NCBI GenBank assembly: GCA_005881175.1
Contig: VBEN01000105.1
Span: 1-34,868 of the forward strand
Length of the DNA stretch: 34,868 bases
Direction of reading: 5' to 3'
Source: Chloroflexota bacterium
GTDB taxonomy: Bacteria; Chloroflexota; Dormibacteria; CF-121
Below the pieces are notes generated by a model. That model was not told where the DNA came from and ran no database searches. It saw only the letters and a list, made by a program, of their open reading frames with translations. Within the stretch, counting starts at the first letter, position 1. Each line of letters starts with the position of its first letter. Below, piece by piece: positions 7,125 through 14,228 of this stretch. Made by a program: the position numbers and the translations under genes.

Positions 7125-8311
7125 GCAGCACACTCGACCACAGGGCCCTGCTGACGCACGAGATCGGATCCCTGGACAAGCCGGCCTGGCGGGTGAAGGC
7201 CTACGCCGGCCAGCCGCTGAGCGATCGCGATCTCGAGGAAGCCCGCAGCTGGGGCGAGCGGCTCCAGGTCCCGAACTACGATCAGCTGATCGACCTGCTG
7301 CGTCACGCGCCCTTCAGCAAAGAACAGAAAACCGATCTCCAGCGCTGGTCCAGCCTCTACGCGCTGAAGCTCGAGGAGGGCGCCGGCCTCGACGTCGTCT
7401 ACGACGGCGAGCAGCAGCGCACCGAGATGTACGACTGGGCCGTCAGCCACAGCAACGGCTTCGAGCGCCGTGGCAGCGTCCGGGCGTTCGACAACAAGTA
7501 CTACACAAAGGCGGCTGTCGTCGCGCCGATCTCACTCAAGGCGCCGTTCCACAACGCCGAGTTCTCCTACCTGGTCTCGGTGGCCGGCGCCGAGCTGAAG
7601 ATCCCGGTGACCGGCGCCTACACCATTGCCGATTGGTCGTTCGATGAGCGCTACGACCTCGACACCGACCTGCGAGAGCCGGCCGCGGATCGACGCCGCA
7701 AGCACAAGGCCGCCCGCCGGGACTTCGTCCTGGAAATCGCCCGCAGTCTCATCCGGCCGAACCTGATGGCGCTGATCGGGCTGGGCGCCCGATGGATCCA
7801 GGTCGACGAGCCGGGGGCGTCGACCGAGCCCGATGAGCTGGATATCTTCGTCGACAGTTTCAATGCCAGCGTGGAGGATTTGAACGCCATGTTCTCCACC
7901 CACCTGTGTTTCAGCGACTACAACCTGTTCTTTCCCGCCATCGAGCGGATGTCGCAGTGCCGGCAATTTGCGGTCGGCTTCGCCAACTACGACAGCCGCG
8001 AACTCGGCACGTCGGATGCCCAGCGCCCCGGCTACCAGGTGATCAAGAAATTCCGAGATCTGCCGTACAAGCCGGCGCTCGGCCTGGGCGTGCTGGACAT
8101 TCACAGCGACTTCATCGAATCGCCCGAGCTGGTCCGCGACCGGGTGCTCTACGCGGTCAAGGTCTTCGACGATCCGGCGCGGATCCACGTCACCCCCGAC
8201 TGCGGGCTGCGGACCCGCTCCTGGGAGGTGGCGTTCAAAAAACTACGCAACATGACGGCGGGGGTCGCCCTGGCCCGCCGCGAGCTGGGTCTGCCAGACC
8301 CTCCCGCCTAG
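7121..8311 (+). CDS. MetE-family methyltransferase homologue, second of a pair
   Basis: A 396-aa single-barrel homologue of the catalytic domain of cobalamin-independent methionine synthase. Seen in order: LTHEIGSLDKPAWR at the N-terminus (family: GS.pRp), IQVDEPG (226-232), THLCFSD (260-266, zinc ligands H261 and C263), LGVLDIHS (322-329) and HVTPDCGLRTR (356-366, zinc ligand C361). The position aligned with the MetE zinc-ligand Glu (ITIETSRS) reads FAVGFANYD, so Gly286 replaces it; E294 or D291 nearby could substitute. Full-length MetE is about 750 aa with an N-terminal domain. This form resembles the short core methionine synthases of archaea and some bacteria, which do not use methyltetrahydrofolate. 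It is translationally coupled (ATGA) to the first MetE-like gene. No corrinoid protein or folate enzyme is adjacent. Confidence 0.8.
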   Translation: MSSTLDHRALLTHEIGSLDKPAWRVKAYAGQPLSDRDLEEARSWGERLQVPNYDQLIDLLRHAPFSKEQKTDLQRWSSLYALKLEEGAGLDVVYDGEQQRTEMYDWAVSHSNGFERRGSVRAFDNKYYTKAAVVAPISLKAPFHNAEFSYLVSVAGAELKIPVTGAYTIADWSFDERYDLDTDLREPAADRRRKHKAARRDFVLEIARSLIRPNLMALIGLGARWIQVDEPGASTEPDELDIFVDSFNASVEDLNAMFSTHLCFSDYNLFFPAIERMSQCRQFAVGFANYDSRELGTSDAQRPGYQVIKKFRDLPYKPALGLGVLDIHSDFIESPELVRDRVLYAVKVFDDPARIHVTPDCGLRTRSWEVAFKKLRNMTAGVALARRELGLPDPPA

Positions 8312-8326
8312 CGCCCCACCCGGGCC

Positions 8327-8357
8327 CCGCCGGGGCTCGATCCCGCAAGGTACGGGA
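8327..8357. other. Two small inverted repeats in the 70-bp intergenic gap
   Basis: The gap between the MetE-like pair and the acetyltransferase holds GCCCC-GCC-GGGGC and then TCCCG-N7-CGGGA (8341-8357). They could fold in RNA as a GC-rich terminator or attenuator, but no T-run follows. No promoter is evident. Confidence 0.3.
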
Positions 8358-8381
8358 CTTCACCAGGGTTGGAACCAGCCA

Positions 8382-8981
8382 GTGAGCGAACCGCAGCTGG
8401 CGGCGCCCTTTCAGGTCGATCGTCGGGCGGTGGTGGGCGAGATGCCAGGGCGGAAGATCAGCGACCCGAGCCTGACGATCGGGGCCCACGCCATCATCCG
8501 CTCCTTCAGCGTCATCTACGCCGGCTCCCGGATCGGCGCCCATCTCGAGACCGGCCACGGCGTGGTGATTCGCGAGGAAAACCGCATCGGTGACGAGTTC
8601 AGCATCTGGAACCATTCGACGGTCGACTATGGCTGCGTCATCGGCAGCCGGGTGCGGGTGCACACCGGCGTGTACATCGCCCAGTTCACCGTCATCGAGG
8701 ACGACGTCTTCCTTGCACCAGGGGTGATGATCGCCAACGATCGGCATCCGATCTGCCGGGACTGCATGCGGGGACCCACCATCAGGCGCGGGGCCCGGGT
8801 GGGCATCAACGCGACCCTGCTCCCCGAAGTCGTCGTTGGCGAAGCGGCGCTGGTCGGCGCCGGCGCCGTGGTCACCCGGGACGTGCCGGCGCGCGCCGTC
8901 GTAGTTGGCAATCCGGCGCGGGTGATCGGCAGCGTCGATCAGTTGACGCACTCACGTTCATATCTGGAGAGGATCGCGTGA
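8382..8981 (+). CDS. Left-handed beta-helix acyltransferase (sugar N-acetyltransferase-like)
   Basis: A 199-aa hexapeptide-repeat acyltransferase. Repeats such as IGAHAI, IGAHLE, IGDEFS, IGSRVR and VGEAALVGAGAVVTRDVPARAVVVGNPARVIG run through the protein. The C-terminal motif is typical of nucleotide-sugar N-acetyltransferases such as WbpD/WlbB and of maltose and galactoside acetyltransferases. The loop FLAPGVMIANDRHPICRD supplies the likely catalytic region. The start is GTG 8382. The stop overlaps the start of the DegT aminotransferase (GTGA), so aminotransferase and acetyltransferase would act in sequence to make an N-acetylamino-sugar. The 3-dehydrogenase (WbpB/FdtA type) expected in such pathways is not adjacent. 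The exact sugar cannot be told. Confidence 0.85.
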   Translation: MSEPQLAAPFQVDRRAVVGEMPGRKISDPSLTIGAHAIIRSFSVIYAGSRIGAHLETGHGVVIREENRIGDEFSIWNHSTVDYGCVIGSRVRVHTGVYIAQFTVIEDDVFLAPGVMIANDRHPICRDCMRGPTIRRGARVGINATLLPEVVVGEAALVGAGAVVTRDVPARAVVVGNPARVIGSVDQLTHSRSYLERIA

Positions 8982-10096
8982 CCACGGCGCTCAACGGCTC
9001 GGTCCGTTTCGTCGACCTCCACGCCCAGATCCGATCGCTGCAGCCGGCGCTGACCGAGGCGGTCCAGGCGGTGCTTGACCGTGGCGATTTCATCCTTGGC
9101 AAAGACGTCGAGCTCTTTGAGCAGGAATTCGCGGCCTACTGCGGCGTCCCCCATGCGGTTGGGGTCGACTCCGGGCTGTCGGCGCTCGAGCTGGCCCTGC
9201 GCGCGCTCCGGGTCGGCCCGGGCGACGAGGTCATCACCCAGGCCAATACCTTTATCGCGAGCGTCGGCGCCATCCTGGCAGTGGGCGCCCGGCCGGTGCT
9301 GGTGGACTGCGACGGTGACGGCGTCATCCGGCCCGGTGCGGTTCGGGCCGCGCTCACGCCACGGACGCGCGCCATCATGCCGGTCCACCTGTTCGGCCGC
9401 ATTTGCGACATCGAGGCGATCATGGCCGTCGCCGACGGCGCCGGCGTACCCGTGGTGGAGGATGCCTGCCAGGCGCATGGGGCTCTCCTCAACGGTCGCC
9501 GGGCCGGCAGCTTCGGTATCGCGTCGGCCTTCAGCTTCTACCCCGCCAAGAACCTCGGCGCGTTTGGGGATGGCGGAATGCTGGTGACGACATCGCGCGA
9601 GGTGGCCGACACGGTCCGCCAACTGCGCAACTATGGCCAGAAGACGAAGTATCAACACGTCAGTCTGCCCCTCAATCACCGGCTCGATACCATCCAGGCC
9701 GCCGTCCTTCGGGTCAAGCTGCCCCACCTCGACGGCTGGAACGCACGCCGCCAGTACCTGGCGGACGCCTACCGGGAGCACCTCGAGGGGCTCCCCATCC
9801 GCATCGCGCCGGCCGACGCAGAGGGCCGGCATGTCTACCACCTGTTCGTCATCGAGAGCGAGCAACGCGATCGGCTGCGCGACGCGCTGCAGGCTCGCCG
9901 GATCGAAACCGGCATCCACTACCCGGCGCCCCTCCATCTGCAGGTGGCCCTCAAAGATCTTGGCTACCCCGCGGGCGCGTTCCCGACAGCCGAGCGGCTG
10001 GCGGCCGAGAGCCTGTCCCTGCCCATGTACCCGGAGATGGCGCTCGCGCAGGTGGAGCTGGTGGCCGAGGGTATCCGCGCCGCCCTCGCTGGCTGA
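8978..10096 (+). CDS. DegT/DnrJ/EryC1/StrS family sugar aminotransferase
   Basis: A 372-aa PLP enzyme that transfers an amino group to a keto-sugar nucleotide in the cytoplasm. Motifs in order: FVDLHAQI at the N-terminus, GVDSGLSALELALRAL (phosphate and substrate loop), EDACQAHGA (161-169, Asp162 holding the pyridine nitrogen), SFYPAKNLGAFGDGG (186-200, Schiff-base Lys191), then NYGQKTKYQH and LNHRLDTIQAAVL, and the C-terminal THYPAPLHL-type sequence (here IHYPAPLHLQ). This is the 3-amino-sugar group (WbpE, FdtB, QdtB-like). The GTG start overlaps the acetyltransferase stop, and the stop shares one base with the next glycosyltransferase start (TGATG), so the three genes form a tight operon. 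The product is probably an acetamido sugar for a surface glycan. Confidence 0.9.
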   Translation: MTTALNGSVRFVDLHAQIRSLQPALTEAVQAVLDRGDFILGKDVELFEQEFAAYCGVPHAVGVDSGLSALELALRALRVGPGDEVITQANTFIASVGAILAVGARPVLVDCDGDGVIRPGAVRAALTPRTRAIMPVHLFGRICDIEAIMAVADGAGVPVVEDACQAHGALLNGRRAGSFGIASAFSFYPAKNLGAFGDGGMLVTTSREVADTVRQLRNYGQKTKYQHVSLPLNHRLDTIQAAVLRVKLPHLDGWNARRQYLADAYREHLEGLPIRIAPADAEGRHVYHLFVIESEQRDRLRDALQARRIETGIHYPAPLHLQVALKDLGYPAGAFPTAERLAAESLSLPMYPEMALAQVELVAEGIRAALAG

Positions 10097-10812
10097 TGTA
10101 TAAGGGCCAATCGATTGCCGTGATCCTTCCTGCCCTGAACGAGGGTGGAAAGATTGGCCGGGCGGTGTCCCGGATCCCACGCCCGCTGGTCGATGATGTC
10201 GTGGTCGTGGATGACGGTTCCAGCGATACCACGGCTGCGGAGGCAGAGGCGGCCGGCGCCCGGGTGCTGCGCCACGCCACCAACCGCGGCGTGGGCGCGG
10301 CGATTCGCACCGGCATCGAATGGGCGCAGGAGCAGGGCATCGCGCTGACCGGGATCATGGCGGGCGACGATCAGGACGACCCGAACGAGCTGGTCCGCCT
10401 CGCCGAGGCGATCGTGGATGGCGGCTATCAGTTCGTGCAGGGGTCCCGCTACCTGCCGCACGGACGGCGATTGAACCAACCGTTGAGCCGCACCCTGATG
10501 ACCCGCGGATATTCCGTGCTCTTCTCCATCGTTACGCTGCGCCGCATCACCGATGCGACCAACGGCTTCAAGCTGTTCCGCACCGAGATCTGCCGCGAGT
10601 GGCCGCTCAAGCAGTCCTGGCTGGATCGCTACGAGCTCGAGCCCTATCTGCTGTATGAGGCGATCCGGCGAGGCTGCAAGGTCTGCGAGGTGCCGGTGAC
10701 GAAGTATTACCCGCCTGACCGGTCGGTCGGGTACACGAAAATGAAGGCCTACCGCGACTGGTGGCGCATCGTGCGGCCCATGCTGTTGCTGACCGTTCGC
10801 ATCAAGCACTAG
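10096..10812 (+). CDS. Family 2 glycosyltransferase, dolichyl/polyprenyl-phosphate sugar synthase-like
   Basis: A 238-aa GT-A enzyme. It starts with IAVILPALNEGGKIGRAV, followed by VVVVDDGSSDTT, NRGVGAAIRTGIEWA and a variant DxD region GIMAGDDQDDPNE. The C-terminal part has GSRYLP and DATNGFKLFR. The arrangement matches DPM1-like enzymes and the undecaprenyl-phosphate sugar transferases that load a sugar on a lipid carrier at the inner face of the membrane. It lacks the two C-terminal membrane helices of some relatives. The ATG overlaps the DegT stop as TGATG, a re-initiation arrangement. It therefore probably uses the amino sugar made by the two upstream genes, or supplies lipid-linked sugar to the membrane transferases further along. 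Confidence 0.85.
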   Translation: MYKGQSIAVILPALNEGGKIGRAVSRIPRPLVDDVVVVDDGSSDTTAAEAEAAGARVLRHATNRGVGAAIRTGIEWAQEQGIALTGIMAGDDQDDPNELVRLAEAIVDGGYQFVQGSRYLPHGRRLNQPLSRTLMTRGYSVLFSIVTLRRITDATNGFKLFRTEICREWPLKQSWLDRYELEPYLLYEAIRRGCKVCEVPVTKYYPPDRSVGYTKMKAYRDWWRIVRPMLLLTVRIKH

Positions 10813-10820
10813 GGGTTTTT

Positions 10821-10856
10821 CCCTCCCCCCTTGTGGGGGAGGGTCCGGGTGGGGGG
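10821..10856. repeat. REP-like GC-rich palindromic element, copy 1
   Basis: A 36-bp element of the form CCCTCCCCCC-TTGT-GGGGGAGGG followed by a G-rich arm. It has a stem of about 9 bp and is preceded by five Ts. Thirty-four of its 36 bases match the copy inside iolB (23451-23486). It lies 8 nt after the stop of the GT2 gene and may also terminate its transcript. It is the intergenic reference copy of a dispersed repeat. Confidence 0.8.
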
Positions 10857-10909
10857 ATAATGTCTCTCATCGACATCTCATGTTCCCGAGTTAGCATCCG
10901 GGTGCGCCG

Positions 10910-12256
10910 GTGAGCAAGAAAACCGTCATCGTCCTTGGGATCGACGGCTATCTCGGTTGGGCCACCGCGCTGCATCTCTCCCAGGCCGGCCATGCCGTGG
11001 TCGGCATCGACAGCCTGGTGCGCCGCCGCTGGGACCGCGAGTGTGGAACCCAGAGCCTGATCCCGATCAAGACCATGCCCCAGCGCGTCAAGCTCTGGCG
11101 CCGCCTGACCGGCCACCGCATCGACTGGCGGCCGATGGACCTCTGCGATGCGCGCGCCGTCACCGAGCTGATCAGTGAGTTACAGCCCGACGCTCTGGTG
11201 CACTTTGCCGAGCAGCGCAGCGCGCCGTTCTCGATGGTCGATTTGCCGCACGCAACCCTCACCCAGGTCAACAACCTGGTCGGGACGCTCAACCTCCTGT
11301 TTGCGCTGCGCGACCACGCACCAAAGGCGCACCTCATCAAGCTGGGGACGATGGGCGAGTACGGCACCCCGAACATCGACATCGAGGAGGGCTTCCTCAC
11401 CATCACGCACAACGGCCGCCAGGATCGGCTGCCCTTCCCGATGCAGCCGGGCAGCTTCTATCACCTGTCGAAGCTGCACGACAGCCACAACATCCAGTTT
11501 GCCTGCCGGATCTGGGGACTGCGCGCCACGGACCTGCACCAGGGGGTCGTCTACGGCAATCACACGGACGAAGTCGCGATGGATGCCGGGCTCAGCACCC
11601 GCTTCGACTACGACGCGATCTGGGGAACGGTGCTCAATCGCTTCTGCGTCCAGGCCGCGCTCGGGCTGCCGCTGACCGTCTACGGCAAGGGCGGGCAGAC
11701 CCGCGGCTTCCTGGACATCCGCGACACCGTCGCCTGTGTCCGGCTCGCGCTCGAGAACCCGGCCAACGAGGGCGAGTACCGGGTCTTCAACCAGTTCACC
11801 GAACAGTTCTCGGTTAAAACGCTGGCGGAGAAGGTGCGCGATGCCCGCGCCGTCCACGGGCTGGCGACGAACATCGTTCACCTGCCCAACCCGCGGGTCG
11901 AGCGAGAGGAGCATTACTACAACGCCAAGCATCAGAAGCTGCTCGACCTCGGGTTACAGCCCCACTATCTCGGCGATACCCTGATCGAGTCCGTGATCGA
12001 CGTCGTCGAGCGGCACGCGTCCCGGGTCGATCCGGTGGAGTTGGAGCAACCGAACGTCGACTGGCGACGCGGCGGCACGGCGAACTGGCGCAAGCCGGTG
12101 AAGAAGGCCACTGTCGATCGGGATGCAAGCCAGCGGCCGGTGGTTGTCAGCTCAAAGGCCCCCTCCCCGACCCTCCCCGCAAGGGGGAGGGAGAAAGACC
12201 CGACTGTTCCCGCAAGGGGGAGGGAGAAAGAGCGCCGCGTCGCTCAGACCCGCTGA
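10910..12256 (+). CDS. sqdB: UDP-sulfoquinovose synthase-like NAD-dependent epimerase
   Basis: An SDR-family enzyme expected to convert UDP-glucose and sulfite to UDP-sulfoquinovose, the head-group donor of the sulfolipid SQDG. The NAD loop is a variant, VLGIDGYLGWATALHL (8-23). GTMGEYGTPNIDIEEG (146-161) and SFYHLSK (182-188, Tyr184/Lys188) match SQD1/SqdB, as do RFDYDAIWGTVLNRFCVQAA and YGKGGQTRGFLDIRDT with VFNQFTEQFSV. The C-terminal tail (about residues 418-448) is encoded by REP-like repeat DNA and reads SPTLPARGREK twice over; it is probably not part of the fold. The stop runs 13 nt into the convergent flippase gene. The start is GTG 10910. The GT4 sulfoquinovosyltransferase (SqdX/SQD2) that usually accompanies it is not in the window. 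Confidence 0.85.
   Translation: MSKKTVIVLGIDGYLGWATALHLSQAGHAVVGIDSLVRRRWDRECGTQSLIPIKTMPQRVKLWRRLTGHRIDWRPMDLCDARAVTELISELQPDALVHFAEQRSAPFSMVDLPHATLTQVNNLVGTLNLLFALRDHAPKAHLIKLGTMGEYGTPNIDIEEGFLTITHNGRQDRLPFPMQPGSFYHLSKLHDSHNIQFACRIWGLRATDLHQGVVYGNHTDEVAMDAGLSTRFDYDAIWGTVLNRFCVQAALGLPLTVYGKGGQTRGFLDIRDTVACVRLALENPANEGEYRVFNQFTEQFSVKTLAEKVRDARAVHGLATNIVHLPNPRVEREEHYYNAKHQKLLDLGLQPHYLGDTLIESVIDVVERHASRVDPVELEQPNVDWRRGGTANWRKPVKKATVDRDASQRPVVVSSKAPSPTLPARGREKDPTVPARGREKERRVAQTR
12159..12231. repeat. REP-like repeat, copy 2, with a 23-bp direct repeat, inside the sqdB-like 3' end
   Basis: C-rich and G-rich arms around GCAA (12159-12192) resemble the other REP-like copies in opposite orientation. 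The 23-bp unit at 12176-12198 recurs exactly at 12209-12231, 33 bp later. The repeat is translated in frame as the tail of the SqdB-like protein and ends just before its stop. Confidence 0.75.
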
Positions 12257-13251
12257 GCCTCGGCTTCAGCCGGCAGGGCGTCGTCGGGGGCGGGCCGGCG
12301 CCACTGCAGGAACGCCCAGCCAACCGCCGCCTGCGGCACCGACACCGTCAGGTCGACCAGGTGGACCGCAAGGCTCGTGGCCAGGGCGATCTGCGGCGGC
12401 CACCCAATCAGCGTCAGCCCGGCAGTCCACCAGAGCTGAGTGGTCCCAAGGCCGCCCAGCCCCTGGACCGGGACCGCGAAGAGCAGCGTTCGAATGCTCA
12501 GCGCAAACCACACCTGCACCAGCGAGATCGGCTGGTCGAGGGCGGCGAACAGCGCGAAATACTGCAGACCGGTCGCGATCCGCGCCGCCAGCGTTGCCGT
12601 GACCAGCAGCATCGGGCGGCTTCCGGAGCCCAGCTCCTCGATGGCGACGTGAAGCCGCTGGTGCAGGGTGGTAGGCAATGGCAAGCCCTCGAGCCAGGTC
12701 ACGATCAGGCGTCGGGATCGGGCCCAGAACAGCGCCGTCAGCCCGGCGCTGATCGACAGAGCGATCAGCAGGCCACCGATCAGCAGCGCTCTCGGCAGTT
12801 TCACGCCGGCCAGTGGGGCCGTTACCAGCGCGACCAGCACAAGGCTGGCCACATCCAGCAAGCGGCTCAAGACCGCCGCGCCGGCACCCACCGCGACCGG
12901 AGTCTTGAGCCGGGTGCGCGCCAGCCAGACGAACGCGGCGTCGCCGCTCGGGCCGGGCAGTATGAGGCTGGCTCCCCAACTCGCGAACGTGATGGCCAGC
13001 AGCGTGCCGCTGTTGGAGCGGTCGACGCTCAGCAGCAAGCGGTATCGCCAGGCTCGCGCCACGATGAAGCTGAACGCGCCGATGCCGGCCAATACGGCCA
13101 GCCCGGGAGAGATGTCCGACAGCGTCTCCAGCAAGTCCGCGGTTCGGATCGCTCGCAACACGAAGAACAGCAGGACCCCGCCGACCGCGACCGACACGGC
13201 TGCTCGGATCAATCCACGTCGTTGATGAGCGAACTCCCGGAGCCCCATCAT
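12244..13251 (-). CDS. Lysylphosphatidylglycerol synthase TM region / UPF0104 flippase-like membrane protein
   Basis: A polytopic membrane protein of about 335 aa with roughly eight hydrophobic segments. It has the family signatures WRYRLLLSV near helix 2, GASLILPGPSGDAAFVWL (around residues 95-112) and PVQGLGGLGTTQLWW towards the C-terminus. The family includes AglD, and the membrane part of MprF, which flips lipids; in glycan clusters it is usually annotated as a flippase. An upstream in-frame GTG (13275) is possible, but ATG 13251 is preferred because it leaves 2 bp before the divergent epimerase ATG. The 3' end overlaps the sqdB-like gene by 13 nt. Its neighbours point to transport of a lipid-linked sugar or of a glycolipid. 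Confidence 0.8.
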   Translation of the reverse strand: MMGLREFAHQRRGLIRAAVSVAVGGVLLFFVLRAIRTADLLETLSDISPGLAVLAGIGAFSFIVARAWRYRLLLSVDRSNSGTLLAITFASWGASLILPGPSGDAAFVWLARTRLKTPVAVGAGAAVLSRLLDVASLVLVALVTAPLAGVKLPRALLIGGLLIALSISAGLTALFWARSRRLIVTWLEGLPLPTTLHQRLHVAIEELGSGSRPMLLVTATLAARIATGLQYFALFAALDQPISLVQVWFALSIRTLLFAVPVQGLGGLGTTQLWWTAGLTLIGWPPQIALATSLAVHLVDLTVSVPQAAVGWAFLQWRRPAPDDALPAEAEAQRV

Positions 13252-13253
13252 CG

Positions 13254-14228
13254 ATGCCTGAACCAGTGAAGCCACAACGAATCCTGATCACCGGCGGCGC
13301 CGGGTTCATTGGCGTGCACACCGTGAACCGGCTGGCCGCGGAAGGGCTGGAGCTGCTGGTCATCGACGACCGCCGTCATGGATGCGGCGAACCGCTGCCG
13401 TCCAGCGTCCAGCTGGAGAAGGTCGACCTCAACAGCACCGGCGCCGCGGAGATCGTCGTCCGCTTCCGGCCCGACGCGATCATCCACCTGGCGGCGCAGG
13501 GTGGCGTCTCGCGCTCTGTCCGCGATCCCGCGGGTGATGCCATGGTCAACGTCGTCGCGACCGTGGCGTTGCTGCGCGCCAGCGTCGACGCCGGCTGCCG
13601 GCGCTTCATCTTCGCGTCGTCGGGCGGCGCGATCTACGGCCGGGCCCGGCGGCTGCCGACGCCGGAGCGCACCACCCCCGCCCCGCTCTCGCCGTATGGA
13701 GCCGCGAAGCTCGCCGCGGAAGGCTATCTCGGGATGTTCGGCCGCACGTTCGGACTGTCCACGCTGGCGCTGCGCTATTCGAATGTCTACGGCCCGTACC
13801 AGGATGGGACTGGTGAGGCCGGCGTCGTCGCCATCACCTGTGACCGGTTGCTGTCCGGGCGGCCGCCCGAGATCCGCGGCGACGGCCAGCAAACCCGTGA
13901 CTTCGTCTTCGTTGGCGACGTGGCCGAGGCCAACTGGCGCGCGCTGCAATCCCTCGCCGATGGCGGGATCAACATCGGGACGGGGGTAGGCACCAGCGTC
14001 CGAACCGTCGTCGAGGAGCTGGCCAGGCTCGCTCCTCAATTGGAGCGCCCGCACGTCGCTGCGAGATGGGCTCGCTCAAACCTTCAGGAGCTTTCAGGAA
14101 CGGGCCGCGCGTGGGTCGGCGCCCGCCACCGGCGGGCCAGCCGCAGCCGAAGCCAGACAAGGTCACGGATCGCGCGCAGGATCGGAATGAGGCGAGCCCC
14201 GGACCGGACGCCGGCGACGCGCGGATAA
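13254..14228 (+). CDS. UDP-glucose 4-epimerase-like SDR protein, C-terminus frameshifted
   Basis: An NAD-dependent epimerase/dehydratase. ITGGAGFIGVHTVNRL is the Rossmann loop, HLAAQGGVSRSV follows, and the catalytic pair is SPYGAAKLAAEGY (Tyr-x3-Lys). RYSNVYGPYQDGTGEAGVVAIT and GDGQQTRDFVFVGDVAEAN match GalE-like enzymes. Up to VEELARLA (about 14030) the frame is normal. After that the reading frame is Arg-rich and unlike any epimerase, while frame +1 encodes NWSARTSLRDGLAQTFRSF (14038 onwards), the usual C-terminal helix of the family, and stops at 14190. About 25-30 codons between the two segments are missing. The current stop (14228) lies deep in the antisense of the neighbouring GT2 gene. 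The protein may be inactive or altered. It would have made UDP-galactose or a similar hexose. Confidence 0.75.
   Translation: MPEPVKPQRILITGGAGFIGVHTVNRLAAEGLELLVIDDRRHGCGEPLPSSVQLEKVDLNSTGAAEIVVRFRPDAIIHLAAQGGVSRSVRDPAGDAMVNVVATVALLRASVDAGCRRFIFASSGGAIYGRARRLPTPERTTPAPLSPYGAAKLAAEGYLGMFGRTFGLSTLALRYSNVYGPYQDGTGEAGVVAITCDRLLSGRPPEIRGDGQQTRDFVFVGDVAEANWRALQSLADGGINIGTGVGTSVRTVVEELARLAPQLERPHVAARWARSNLQELSGTGRAWVGARHRRASRSRSQTRSRIARRIGMRRAPDRTPATRG

Noticed and set aside
8939-10180. 413-codon open frame on the minus strand opposite the aminotransferase
   Set aside because: A shadow of the DegT gene; composition is Asp/Gly/Arg-rich without motifs, and the plus strand carries a complete PLP enzyme.
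9403-10812. Long plus-strand frame suggesting a 469-aa glycosyltransferase
   Set aside because: The first 231 codons lie in the wrong frame across the DegT gene. The real start is ATG 10096, overlapping the DegT stop, and conserved GT2 sequence begins just after it.
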